A stretch of DNA of 16,842 nt from positions 1-16,842 of the forward strand of contig CAZOMR010000043.1 in assembly GCA_964580655.1 (NCBI GenBank), read 5' to 3'. The notes under the pieces are model-generated. The model was given only the letters and a program-made list of their open reading frames with translations. It had not been told where the DNA came from and did not search any database. The translations under genes and the position numbers were made by a program. Of this stretch, positions 7,572 to 15,600 are shown one piece after another. This DNA is from CAZOMR01 sp964580655. GTDB lineage: Bacteria > RBG-13-61-14 > CAZOMR01. How positions within the stretch are numbered: the first letter of the stretch is position 1; every line of letters begins with the position of its first letter.

Positions 7572-9320
7572 TCAAAACGGAGGGTATCCGGAGTAATAGA
7601 GCAATCCGCCTATCCCGGCCATCACCGTAATGTTTAGAAGGCTCAGGAATGTATTTGCCACGAGGAGCCGTCTCTCGCGTCCTGTTCCCTGCCGGGACAC
7701 CAGGTATCCTGCGGCCAGAGCTATCAGGCTTATCAGGAATCCTCCCATTATCCCGGAATTCATTATAATCGCTTTCTGTGCCGGCACGCTTTCAAGACTC
7801 AGCAAAACAGGGGTAACGATAAAATTAAGGGGGCCTGCGAGCAGACTCAAAAACAGAGCGAGGTATATCGGCCTGGAGCGCCGCTCAAGTATCAACTTGC
7901 CCGGGTCTTGCTCAGCGCATTCCGGACACTGACCGCCCGGATCAAGCACTGAGCCACAGTGCCGGCACCGGGGCCTCTTCTCCAGGCGGGTTATCTGGGC
8001 CCTCTCCAGTATGGCGCCAGTCAGGTCCGCATGTGCCAGCCAGACCTCTTTCAACTCCGCGGAGGTCAAGTTGGCGGCAGAGAGGTTTGCGCGTTCCAGG
8101 TCTGTTTGCTTAAGCGAAGCCCTGCTCAGATTGGCGTGCCTCAAGTCCGCGCCATAAAGCCTGGCCCGGTCAAGCCTTGTGCCACTCAGGTTGGCCTGGC
8201 GAAGATCGGCACGGTAAATATCAGCTCCGGTTAAATCCGCGCCACCCAGGTTGGCCTTTTCCATCTTTGCCCGCCGAAGATTTGCAAAAGACAGGTCCGC
8301 GCCAGCCAGGTTGGTCTCGACCAGATTTGTAAGCTCCAGTTGAGCCCCTCTCAGGCAGACCTGACTCAAATTCATCCTTGCCAGATGAACACCTCTCGCG
8401 TCCGCCTCCTCCAGATTGACTCCAGCCAGGTCTGCGCCCTCAAAAAGTGCGCCTGATAAATCGGCCCGGGATAAATCGCTTGCTATAATACTTGTCCCTG
8501 TCAATCGGGAAGCCCTGAGTTTCACCCCCTCCATGGAACAGCCCAGAAAGGATGCCCCTTCCAATTCTGTCGCTCTGAGGTCACCCCCTGATAGATCGCT
8601 GTCCTTCCAGTTGCTTCCTCTTAAATCAGCGCGACCGAACTCGGCGGCCTTCATCTCCGCCTCTGAATTAACTGTCTCCCTGAGATCAGCGCCGCGCAGG
8701 TTGGCTTCTCCCAGAAGCGTGTTCTGGAGACGGGCCTGCGACAGGTTGACCCCCTCAAGGTTGGCCCCCTTCAGATTGGTCCCTTTCAGCGTTGCCCCTT
8801 TTAAGTCCGCACCCTTGAGAACTACGGCAGAAAGGTCCAGGCCTGAAAGGTCAGCCCCTTTAAGACTGACATCGCGCAGTTTTATCCCTGCCACCGTGGC
8901 CTGGCGAAGTTGTTTCTCGCCCAGCAAGGCCCCGGACAAGTCTGCGCGGGAAAGGTCCGCGTCCTCAAAGTTGCACTCACGAAGGTTTGTCTGTGCAAGC
9001 CGGGCATCTGCCAGGTTCGCCTGGTAGAAATTGACCCCCATCAGACTGGCCCCCTGGAGGTCTGCCCCTGAAAGGTCTGAATGCCCAAAACCTGCGTGGA
9101 TAAGCCTGGAGCCCTTAAGGCTTGCGCGCTTAAGGTTGCACTCTATGAATTTCGTCCCCTCCAGGTTGGCATATGAAAAGTCGGCATTGCTGAAATCGCA
9201 CCGGCTGAAGCTCGCTCCCCTGAGGTCCTCATTTGCGGCCTTCAGGTCCTTAAACTCCTGGTCCTGGATCGGTCTTCCCTGCTCAAGGCTTTCACGGATT
9301 TTCTTTATATCGCCTTCCAT
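7572..9320 (-). CDS. Pentapeptide-repeat protein with zinc ribbon and C-terminal membrane helices
   Basis: 582-residue protein. Residues about 30-440 are near-continuous pentapeptide repeats of the A(D/N)LxX type, expected to fold as a right-handed quadrilateral beta-helix of roughly 20 coils. A four-cysteine zinc ribbon follows (CRHCG at about 452-456 and CPEC about a dozen residues on). Then come three hydrophobic segments (IYLALFLSLLAG, SGIMGGFLISLIALAAG, FLSLLNITVMAGIGGLLY). The helix is therefore probably a cytoplasmic rod tethered to the membrane. I chose the ATG at 9320, which has AAGGG five bases upstream, over the in-frame GTG at 9326. Some pentapeptide proteins mimic DNA and bind gyrase, but nothing here proves that role. 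The gene starts 45 bases after ruvB. Confidence 0.88.
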   Translation of the reverse strand: MEGDIKKIRESLEQGRPIQDQEFKDLKAANEDLRGASFSRCDFSNADFSYANLEGTKFIECNLKRASLKGSRLIHAGFGHSDLSGADLQGASLMGVNFYQANLADARLAQTNLRECNFEDADLSRADLSGALLGEKQLRQATVAGIKLRDVSLKGADLSGLDLSAVVLKGADLKGATLKGTNLKGANLEGVNLSQARLQNTLLGEANLRGADLRETVNSEAEMKAAEFGRADLRGSNWKDSDLSGGDLRATELEGASFLGCSMEGVKLRASRLTGTSIIASDLSRADLSGALFEGADLAGVNLEEADARGVHLARMNLSQVCLRGAQLELTNLVETNLAGADLSFANLRRAKMEKANLGGADLTGADIYRADLRQANLSGTRLDRARLYGADLRHANLSRASLKQTDLERANLSAANLTSAELKEVWLAHADLTGAILERAQITRLEKRPRCRHCGSVLDPGGQCPECAEQDPGKLILERRSRPIYLALFLSLLAGPLNFIVTPVLLSLESVPAQKAIIMNSGIMGGFLISLIALAAGYLVSRQGTGRERRLLVANTFLSLLNITVMAGIGGLLYYSGYPPF

Positions 9321-9365
9321 TACCACCCTTGCGAATTATGAGGAATTCCTGTTTCCCGGCTGGAT

Positions 9366-10391
9366 TCAGAAAAGCGGCTTCTGTGGCCCGCCTTTAATTT
9401 CCATGCCCAGATGCTTTAAGGCCTTCCCTGTCACTTTCCTGCCCTTGTGCGTGCGCTGGACAAAGCCCATCTTCAATAAAAAGGGTTCCACCATGTCCAC
9501 GAGTGTATCTGTTTCCTCATTCAGAGTCGCGGCAATTGCCTCTATCCCGACTGGTCCGCCCTGGTAGAACTCTATGATAATTCTGAGGAACTTCCTGTCA
9601 AGCTCATCCAGACCTGCTGAATCCACTCCTTCGACCACGAGCGCCTTGGTCGCCACCTCGTGTGTGATCTTTCCTTCCGCCTTGACCTCTGCATAATCCC
9701 GCACCCTTCTTAAAAGCCGGTTGGCTGTCCGGGGGGTCCCCCTTGAGCGCCTGGAAAGCAGATTCACTGCTTCTCCTTCGACCTCCAGGCTCATCAGCTC
9801 TGCGGACCGCAGGATGATCCTGGCCAGGTCCTCCTCCGCATAGAAATCCAGGTGATGAAAGATTCCGAACCTGTCCCGGAGGGGTGCGCTCAAAAGTCCG
9901 GCCCTGGTTGTAGCGCCGACCATTGTGAACTGCTTGATGGGAACATTGATGGTCTTTGCATACATTCCTTTATCCACGACGAAGTCCACGCGGAAATCCT
10001 CCATGGCCGGGTATAAGAACTCCTCCACTGTCGAGTTCATGCGGTGCACCTCATCAATAAAAAGCACATCGCCTCTCTCCAGGTTCGTGAGTATTCCCAT
10101 CAGATCCCCGGGCCTGACAAGTGCGGGGCCGGAGCTTGTCACCAGCCTGCTTGACATCTCCCGGGCTATGATATGTGCCAGGGTTGTCTTGCCCAGTCCC
10201 GGAGGGCCATGCAGGAGCACATGTTCCAGGGGGTCGCCCCTGTTCCTTGCGGCCTCCAGAGAAATATTCAGCTTCTCCACCAGGTCCTTCTGTCCTATAT
10301 ACTCCGAGAGATTTCTCGGCCTTAAACTAAAATTGAAGAGCTCCTCCTCTTCGCTCAGAGCCTGGCCGGAGATCACCCTCTCTACAGTCAT
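9366..10391 (-). CDS. ruvB: Holliday junction branch-migration ATPase RuvB
   Basis: 341-residue AAA+ motor that, with RuvA, drives branch migration of Holliday junctions. It has RuvB N-terminal motif RPRNLSEYIGQ, Walker A GPPGLGKT (62-69), Walker B with D113-E114-VH, sensor GATTRAG (159-165) and the LRDRFG arginine-finger region (171-176). A winged-helix C-terminal domain contains GPVGIEA. The length is normal. The start ATG at 10391 overlaps the ruvA stop (ATGA), indicating translational coupling. Confidence 0.98.
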   Translation of the reverse strand: MTVERVISGQALSEEEELFNFSLRPRNLSEYIGQKDLVEKLNISLEAARNRGDPLEHVLLHGPPGLGKTTLAHIIAREMSSRLVTSSGPALVRPGDLMGILTNLERGDVLFIDEVHRMNSTVEEFLYPAMEDFRVDFVVDKGMYAKTINVPIKQFTMVGATTRAGLLSAPLRDRFGIFHHLDFYAEEDLARIILRSAELMSLEVEGEAVNLLSRRSRGTPRTANRLLRRVRDYAEVKAEGKITHEVATKALVVEGVDSAGLDELDRKFLRIIIEFYQGGPVGIEAIAATLNEETDTLVDMVEPFLLKMGFVQRTHKGRKVTGKALKHLGMEIKGGPQKPLF

Positions 10392-11032
10392 CGCTTGACC
10401 TCAATTCGCGGCTTCAGTGCGCTTTGCTGAAACACCACCTTCAGCAACTCCTCGCTGGAGGCAATGCCCTCAATGCCTGCTCCTGCGCCCCTCACCAGCC
10501 TCTCCGCTTCCACTGGCTTATACCCCAACTGCAAAAGCACTGCCTTGGCATCCTCCTCTATCTCCGAAAGCGCGCCTTTCTGCATCCCCGCCTCCAGGAC
10601 CTCCGCACTGATAAACGCCTGCAACTTGCCCTTCAACTCCACGATGATCTTCTCCGCTGTTCGCGGCCCTATCCCGGGAAGCTCCGCAAGTGCGAGACGG
10701 TCCTCGCTCTCTATCGCGTTCGCCACCCTTGATACCGGTTCTACCAGAGCCCGGAGCGCGGTGCGCTCGCCCACCTTGGGAACCTTGATGAACTGCAGGA
10801 AGAATTCCCTCTCCGGATCACTCAGGAAACCAATCAGTCTCGGGGTCGCGCTTCCCTGGTGCAGGCCTTCCAGGAAGTAGTGTGTAAAGAGTTCTACTTC
10901 CTTGTCCAGCTCACTTCGCAATTTTTCCCGGACATATCCCGGGATGAGCACCTCATAGATAAAGAATCCGCAATCCAGTTCACAGCGGTTTTCACCGAGT
11001 CGAATCAGTGTTCCTTTTATCCTTGAGATCAA
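10388..11032 (-). CDS. ruvA: Holliday junction-binding protein RuvA
   Basis: 214-residue DNA-binding partner of RuvB. The N-terminal OB fold begins ISRIKGTLI. Helix-hairpin-helix motifs follow, the second being canonical (PGIGPRTAEKIIVELKGK, about 119-136) while the first is less typical (VPKVGERTAL, about 84-93). The C-terminal domain III that contacts RuvB starts near 158. I place the start at a TTG (11032-11030) whose last two bases begin the ruvC TGA stop (TTGA overlap). It aligns exactly with the family N-terminus. The open frame continues upstream to an ATG at 11170, but that Cys- and Pro-rich stretch lies inside ruvC and does not resemble RuvA. Confidence 0.95.
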   Translation of the reverse strand: MISRIKGTLIRLGENRCELDCGFFIYEVLIPGYVREKLRSELDKEVELFTHYFLEGLHQGSATPRLIGFLSDPEREFFLQFIKVPKVGERTALRALVEPVSRVANAIESEDRLALAELPGIGPRTAEKIIVELKGKLQAFISAEVLEAGMQKGALSEIEEDAKAVLLQLGYKPVEAERLVRGAGAGIEGIASSEELLKVVFQQSALKPRIEVKR

Positions 11033-11544
11033 TCCCTTGAACCCCTCTGGCGGCCTGATGGGGCTATCTGGTGCTGGCGGACATTTACATGGCAGAGTGC
11101 AACGGCCAGGGCATCGGCCACATCCGCTGGTCCGGGCAGTCGCGCAATGCCCAATGATGCGCCGATACATCTCTGCATCTGGTCCTTGGTTGCGTGGCCT
11201 GTCCCGACCAGTGATTTTTTTATCCTGGTTGCGGAGTAACTCTGGACATTAATGCCCTGCTCCGCGGCTACACAGTAAGCCACTCCGCGTGCGTGTCCCA
11301 TCAGGATGGCGGTTCGAGGGTGGCGGTAATTCGAATACAATGATTCCACCACCACTTCCTCTGGCCCGGTGTCTTCCATAATCTGCCTCAGGCCTGTATA
11401 GATTTCCCAGAGTCTCGCTTCCAGCGCCTGCTTTTCACCTGTGCGGATTACACCCGCCTCCACTATCCTTGCCTTACCGTCGGAAAACTCTACAACACCG
11501 TATCCGGTGGCCCTCAGACCCGGGTCTATTCCCAGAATGCGCAT
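11029..11544 (-). CDS. ruvC: Holliday junction endonuclease RuvC
   Basis: 171 residues from the homology-supported start MRILGIDPG. RuvC cuts Holliday junctions symmetrically. The four acidic catalytic residues are seen: D7, E67 (VVVES), and D141 and D144 (ADVADALA). The start is ambiguous: the frame is open to an ATG at 11592 that overlaps the yebC stop, and another ATG is at 11553. The one at 11544 matches the family N-terminus and has GGGA eight bases upstream. The C-terminus ends at the TTGA overlap with ruvA. Confidence 0.95.
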   Translation of the reverse strand: MRILGIDPGLRATGYGVVEFSDGKARIVEAGVIRTGEKQALEARLWEIYTGLRQIMEDTGPEEVVVESLYSNYRHPRTAILMGHARGVAYCVAAEQGINVQSYSATRIKKSLVGTGHATKDQMQRCIGASLGIARLPGPADVADALAVALCHVNVRQHQIAPSGRQRGSRD

Positions 11545-11588
11545 GTCTTTCATCCCATTCAATTCCGAAGAATCCGCAGGAACCCCCC

Positions 11589-12356
11589 TCATGCGCTTGC
11601 AGAATGTCCCTCGGACAGCTGCTCCATCTCCTCTTCAGAAATGTCAAAATTGGCATAGACCCTCTGCACATCCTCCGAATCCTCCAGGGCCTCCATGAGC
11701 TTCAACATCTGATCTGCTTCCCTTCCGGAGAGTTTGACCGTGGTCTGCGGTATCATGGAAAGTTCGGCCAGTATGTACTTGATGCCTTTCTCATCCAGCG
11801 CCCTCTTTACCGCCTCAAAACCCTCGGGGCTCGTGATAATCTCCCAGACCGATTCTGAATCATTTATATCATCCGCGCCTGAGTCAAGCGCGACCTCCAT
11901 CAACCTGTCCTCGTCAGCGGCTGATTTATCCACCACAATAAGGCCGCGCTTTTGAAACATCCAGGCCACGCACCCTAACTCGCCCATGTTGCCATTGTGC
12001 TTTGAGAATATGCGTCTTACATCGGATGCCGACCGGTTCTTGTTGTCCGTCATGATCTCCACCAATACGGCGACACCCCCCGGACCATATCCCTCGTAAG
12101 TGCCTTCCTCGTAAGTGACCCCCTCCAACTCTCCGGTTCCCTTCTTGATGGCCCGGACAATATTGTCATTCGGCATGTTCGCGGCCCGCGCAGAAGATAT
12201 GGCGGCCCGAAGACGCGGGTTGCCGTCCGGATCCCCGCCTCCCAGGCGCGCCGCAATGCTGATCTCGCGAATCAACTTGGTAAATATCTGACCCCGCTTG
12301 GCATCCTCTTTACCCTTCTTGTGCTTAATAGAAGCCCACTTAGAATGTCCAGACAT
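11589..12356 (-). CDS. yebC: YebC/PmpR/TACO1-family protein
   Basis: 255 residues with the classic YebC start MSGHSKWASIKHKKGKEDAKRG and the normal family length. The family was first described as DNA-binding transcription regulators. Later work on some members and mitochondrial TACO1 points to help with ribosome translation. A conserved neighbourhood with ruvC-ruvA-ruvB is common in bacteria and is kept here. It is the first gene of the unit: a very strong AAGGAGG leader precedes the ATG and an independent promoter lies about 55-80 bases upstream. Confidence 0.97.
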   Translation of the reverse strand: MSGHSKWASIKHKKGKEDAKRGQIFTKLIREISIAARLGGGDPDGNPRLRAAISSARAANMPNDNIVRAIKKGTGELEGVTYEEGTYEGYGPGGVAVLVEIMTDNKNRSASDVRRIFSKHNGNMGELGCVAWMFQKRGLIVVDKSAADEDRLMEVALDSGADDINDSESVWEIITSPEGFEAVKRALDEKGIKYILAELSMIPQTTVKLSGREADQMLKLMEALEDSEDVQRVYANFDISEEEMEQLSEGHSASA

Positions 12357-12410
12357 CCCCTTCTCCTCCTTCTCAAGATTGGAGTCTATTCAAGCCCTGG
12401 TTTACCTAAG

Positions 12411-12438
12411 ATTATCACAGCTCTTTTTGCTTTGCAAA
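12411..12438 (-). promoter_or_regulatory. Putative promoter of the yebC-ruvCAB unit
   Basis: On the - strand GATAAT (12411-12416) is preceded by TGT, giving the extended -10 form TGTGATAAT. TTTGCA lies 16 bases upstream (12433-12438). The region includes a 10-base palindrome CTTTGCAAAG (12430-12439) that could be a regulator site. The promoter lies downstream of the tracrRNA terminator, so the two - strand transcripts look independent. Confidence 0.5.
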
Positions 12439-12476
12439 GGGAAAAATACCAAGCGAGGAACTCAAGCAACCCTTTC

Positions 12477-12503
12477 AAAAAAAAGCGCCCCATTGAGAGG
12501 CGC
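12477..12503 (-). terminator. Intrinsic terminator of the tracrRNA
   Basis: On the - strand GCGCCTC (12503-12497) pairs with GGGGCGC (12491-12485) around a 5-base loop, including one G-U pair, and is followed directly by eight T (12484-12477). It separates the tracrRNA from the yebC promoter. Confidence 0.92.
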
Positions 12504-12546
12504 AAAGCACGCTCCGTGGAGCGGCGCTTGCGGACCGAAAGTCCTT

Positions 12547-12583
12547 ACTGTGAGTTGACAGGACAATCTCCGCTTTGATACAC
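12547..12583 (-). other. Anti-repeat segment of the tracrRNA
   Basis: This 37-base stretch occupies the anti-repeat position, between the transcript's 5' end and the UAAGG nexus. Its complement (+ strand) begins ACTGTGAGTTGACAG and ends CGCTTTGATACAC. The unseen CRISPR repeat should resemble that complement, with bulges or G-U pairs allowed. No copy of it occurs elsewhere that I could find by eye. Confidence 0.65.
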
Positions 12584-12591
12584 TTGAGAAT

Positions 12592-12619
12592 ATAATACAC
12601 ATTCTAAATCATTTGTCAA
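12592..12619 (-). promoter_or_regulatory. Promoter of the tracrRNA
   Basis: A perfect TTGACA -35 (12619-12614) and TATTAT -10 (12597-12592), 16 bases apart, read on the - strand. The predicted start is near A12585, just before the anti-repeat. The element lies only 28-55 bases upstream of the cas9 ATG on the other strand, so RNA polymerase here could interfere with cas9 expression. Confidence 0.82.
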
Positions 12620-12646
12620 GAAAAAAATTTCAAAAGGGGGTCTGTC

Positions 12647-15600
12647 ATGAAAACCCAAGAAAATGAAGGCTATATCCTGGGCATTGATCTAGGGACCAAC
12701 TCAGTTGGCTGGGCAATACTCAAGGCTGTGCCCTCCGTAAAGGACGGCAGGCTAAAACCAATTGCAATTGAGCGCACAGGGGCAAGGATTTTTGAGGCCG
12801 GAGTTGAAGGGGATATTGAGTCCGGCAAGGAAGAGTCGCGAGGAAAGGCCAGACGAGATGCGCGGCTTGCCCGGAGAAGGCTTGACCGAACCGCAAGGCG
12901 GCTCAGCCACTTATTTTATCTCCTGCAAAACGAAGGGCTTCTGCCAGCGGACAAGGCATACAATACAATAATTGGGAAAAAAACTTTCAAAGAGCGCAGG
13001 CATGAGCGGGACTTAAAGGCTCAAGCGCGAAAAAAGATTCTTGATGATCTGGACAGGGAACTTATTAAAAAATTAGAAAGAAATGAACCTATGGCACCGC
13101 AGACCCTTCCTTATATCCTCCGTGCCCGGGCCCTGGACAAAAAACTTGAACCTTACGAGCTTGGAAGGGCTCTTTATCATCTAGGCCAGCGAAGGGGATT
13201 CTTGAGCAACCGAAAGGCAACCACAAAAGATGATGAAGAACTCGGAAAGGTCAAGACGGGCATCCTGGAATTGGAAGGCAAAATGGAGGAATCAGGGGCG
13301 AGAACTCTGGGAGAATATTTCTCTAAACTTGACCCGAAGCAGGAGCGCATTAGAAGCCGCTGGACTTCTCGTGAGATGTATGATGCCGAGTTTGATAAAC
13401 TCTGGACTGCACAGAAAAAGCATCATCCGGAAATTTTGACCGAAGAGATGAGAAAGAAAATCTGGCGCACTATTTTTTATCAGCGCCCTCTTAAAGTCCA
13501 GAGCCACCTCATAGGCAAATGCCAGTTTGAAAAGGACAGAAAGCGCGCGCCAATCGCATGCCTTGCATTCCAGCGTTACCGAATGATCCAGCAGGTCAAT
13601 AACGCGGAGATTTATGCGCCGAATGGGGAAGTCCTTGAATTCACGCCTGAACAGAGGAATTTATTGATAGATGAGCTTGAGACAAAAGGAGATATAACAT
13701 TTGCAAAAGCAAAAAAGCTGATCGGACTTTCCAGCAAACACCGCTTTAACTGGGAATCGGGAGGCGAGAAAAAATTTCTCGGAAACCGCACAGCCGCAAA
13801 GCTGATTGAGATATTTGGAGAAGAAGGCTGGAAGAATTTTTCTGAAGAGAAGCGCAATAGCATTGTTGAAGACCTGCTCAGCATCCACAAAGAAAAGGTT
13901 CTTGAAAGGCGTGGAAGGGATGTTTGGGGACTTGAGAAAGATGCCGCGAAAAAATTCGGTGAACTGGAGCTTGAAGACGGCCACTGCAATCTTTCAAGGC
14001 AGGCTATTACCAAGCTTCTTCCTTTGATGGAAAAGGGCATGAAGTATGCAGCCGCGGTCAAGGAGATTTACGGAAATATTGTCTCGGATGAAAAACTGGG
14101 TTTTCTTCCTCCGGTGATTTATTCAATGCATGATCTCACAAACCCTGTGGTAAAGCGCGTGCTCACGGAACTGCGAAAGGTGGTTAATGGCATAATCAGG
14201 GAATACGGCAAGCCGGAGGAGATAAGAATAGAGCTTGCCCGTGAGATGAAAAAAACCAGGAAAGACCGGAAAAGGCTCACGCAGAATATGCGAAGGAATG
14301 AAAATGCAAGAAACAAAGCCGCGGAAGCAATCATGAAAGAGGCAGGCATCCAGAAGCCAAGACGCGCTGACATTGAAAAATACATCCTCTGGGAAGAAAG
14401 CAATAAACAGTGCCCATACACAGGCAAAATGATAAACATCACACAATTATTCGGAAACGATGTTGATGTTGAGCACATTATACCTTACAGCAGATGCCTT
14501 GATAATTCTTATATGAACAAAACCCTCTGCTTTGCCGATGAAAACAGAAAAGTTAAAAACAACAGAACCCCATGGGAGGCTTACGGCTCGAATGAAGAAA
14601 GATGGGATGAGATCATCCAGCGGGTAAAAGATTTTAAGGGGGATGCAACGAAGATAAAACTTGAAAAATTCCAGATAAAGGACCTGAAGGAACTGGATGA
14701 CTTTGTCTCAAGCCAGTTGAACGACACGAAATACGCCTCAAAGCTCGCAAAAAAATACCTAGGGCTTCTTTACGGCGAGGAATCTTTAAGCAGGGTCCAG
14801 GCCTCAAGGGGAGGAATAACCGGAATACTCAGGAGAAGGGATGTCTGGAACCTGAACCAAATCCTCGGAGAAGGAAGTGTAAAAGAAAGGACAGACCACA
14901 GGCACCATGCTGTTGACGCTGTATGCATAGCTTTGACAGACAGGGCGCTCGTGAAAATGCTGAGCGACGCATCAAAAAGAGGGCTTCTTGAAAAAGGCAG
15001 AACAATGACATTCGCGAAAATAGAACAGCCGTGGAAAAATTTCTATGAGGATGTGAAAAACTCGATTGATAACACCGTAGTCTCCCACCGGGTCTCAAAA
15101 AAGATTAACGCACAGCTTCATGCGGAAACCATTTATAGCTATCAGGGGAAGGATGAAAAGGAAAAGCCTATAGTGCATATCCGTAAGCCTTTAAGCGCGC
15201 CTCTTACAAAAAATGAGGTTGAAAATATTGTGGATGATAAAGTAAGAGAGTTAGTTCTTGCAAAGCTTGAGGAACTGGGCGGAGATTTGAAAAAGCTTGG
15301 TATGCCGGAAAACCACCCTTATATGGAAACCGGAGATGGCCGCAGAATCCCGATCCATAAGGTCAGAATCAAAAAGCACCTCTCCACAAAAGAGATAGGT
15401 TCATCAATGAGAGAGCGGCATGTGGAACTCGGCTCAAACCACCACATTGAAATTTTCGAGTACAAGGACAAAAAGGGAAACATAAAATGGGACGGCGATG
15501 TGGTCAGCACCTATGAGGCTATGCGCAGACTCAGAAAAGGAGAGCCAGTAATAAAACGCGACCACGGGGAAGGCAAAAAATTCATCTTCTCGCTGGCTAT

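Larger units (their letters stand above)
12477..12585 (-). ncRNA. tracrRNA of the type II-C CRISPR-Cas system
   Basis: A - strand transcript of about 109 nt, divergent from cas9. From 5' to 3': an anti-repeat (12583-12547), then UAAGG and a GGAC/GUCC hairpin (12544-12532). Next is CCGCAAGCGCC leading into a long hairpin (12531-12502; outer GCAAGC/GCUUUGC, inner CGCUC/GAGCG with a 4-base loop). It ends in an intrinsic terminator. The AUAAGG...CCGCAA segment after the anti-repeat resembles the same place in the Neisseria meningitidis Cas9 tracrRNA, as I recall it. Promoter, structure and position next to cas9 all agree. The 5' end is estimated from the promoter. Confidence 0.85.

Noticed and set aside
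8416..9567. Long + strand open frames opposite the pentapeptide gene
   Set aside because: They are antisense shadows created by the five-codon periodicity of the repeat, giving repetitive Ser/Pro/Arg-rich peptides with no family.
11033..11170. N-terminal extension of RuvA to an ATG at 11170
   Set aside because: The stretch lies wholly inside ruvC in another frame, is rich in Cys and Pro, and has no similarity to RuvA, while the TTG at 11032 matches the family start.
12555..12582. TTGACA (12555-12560) with GATACA as the cas9 promoter
   Set aside because: The -10 matches poorly and both elements lie inside the anti-repeat, so the -35 match is better explained by the anti-repeat sequence.
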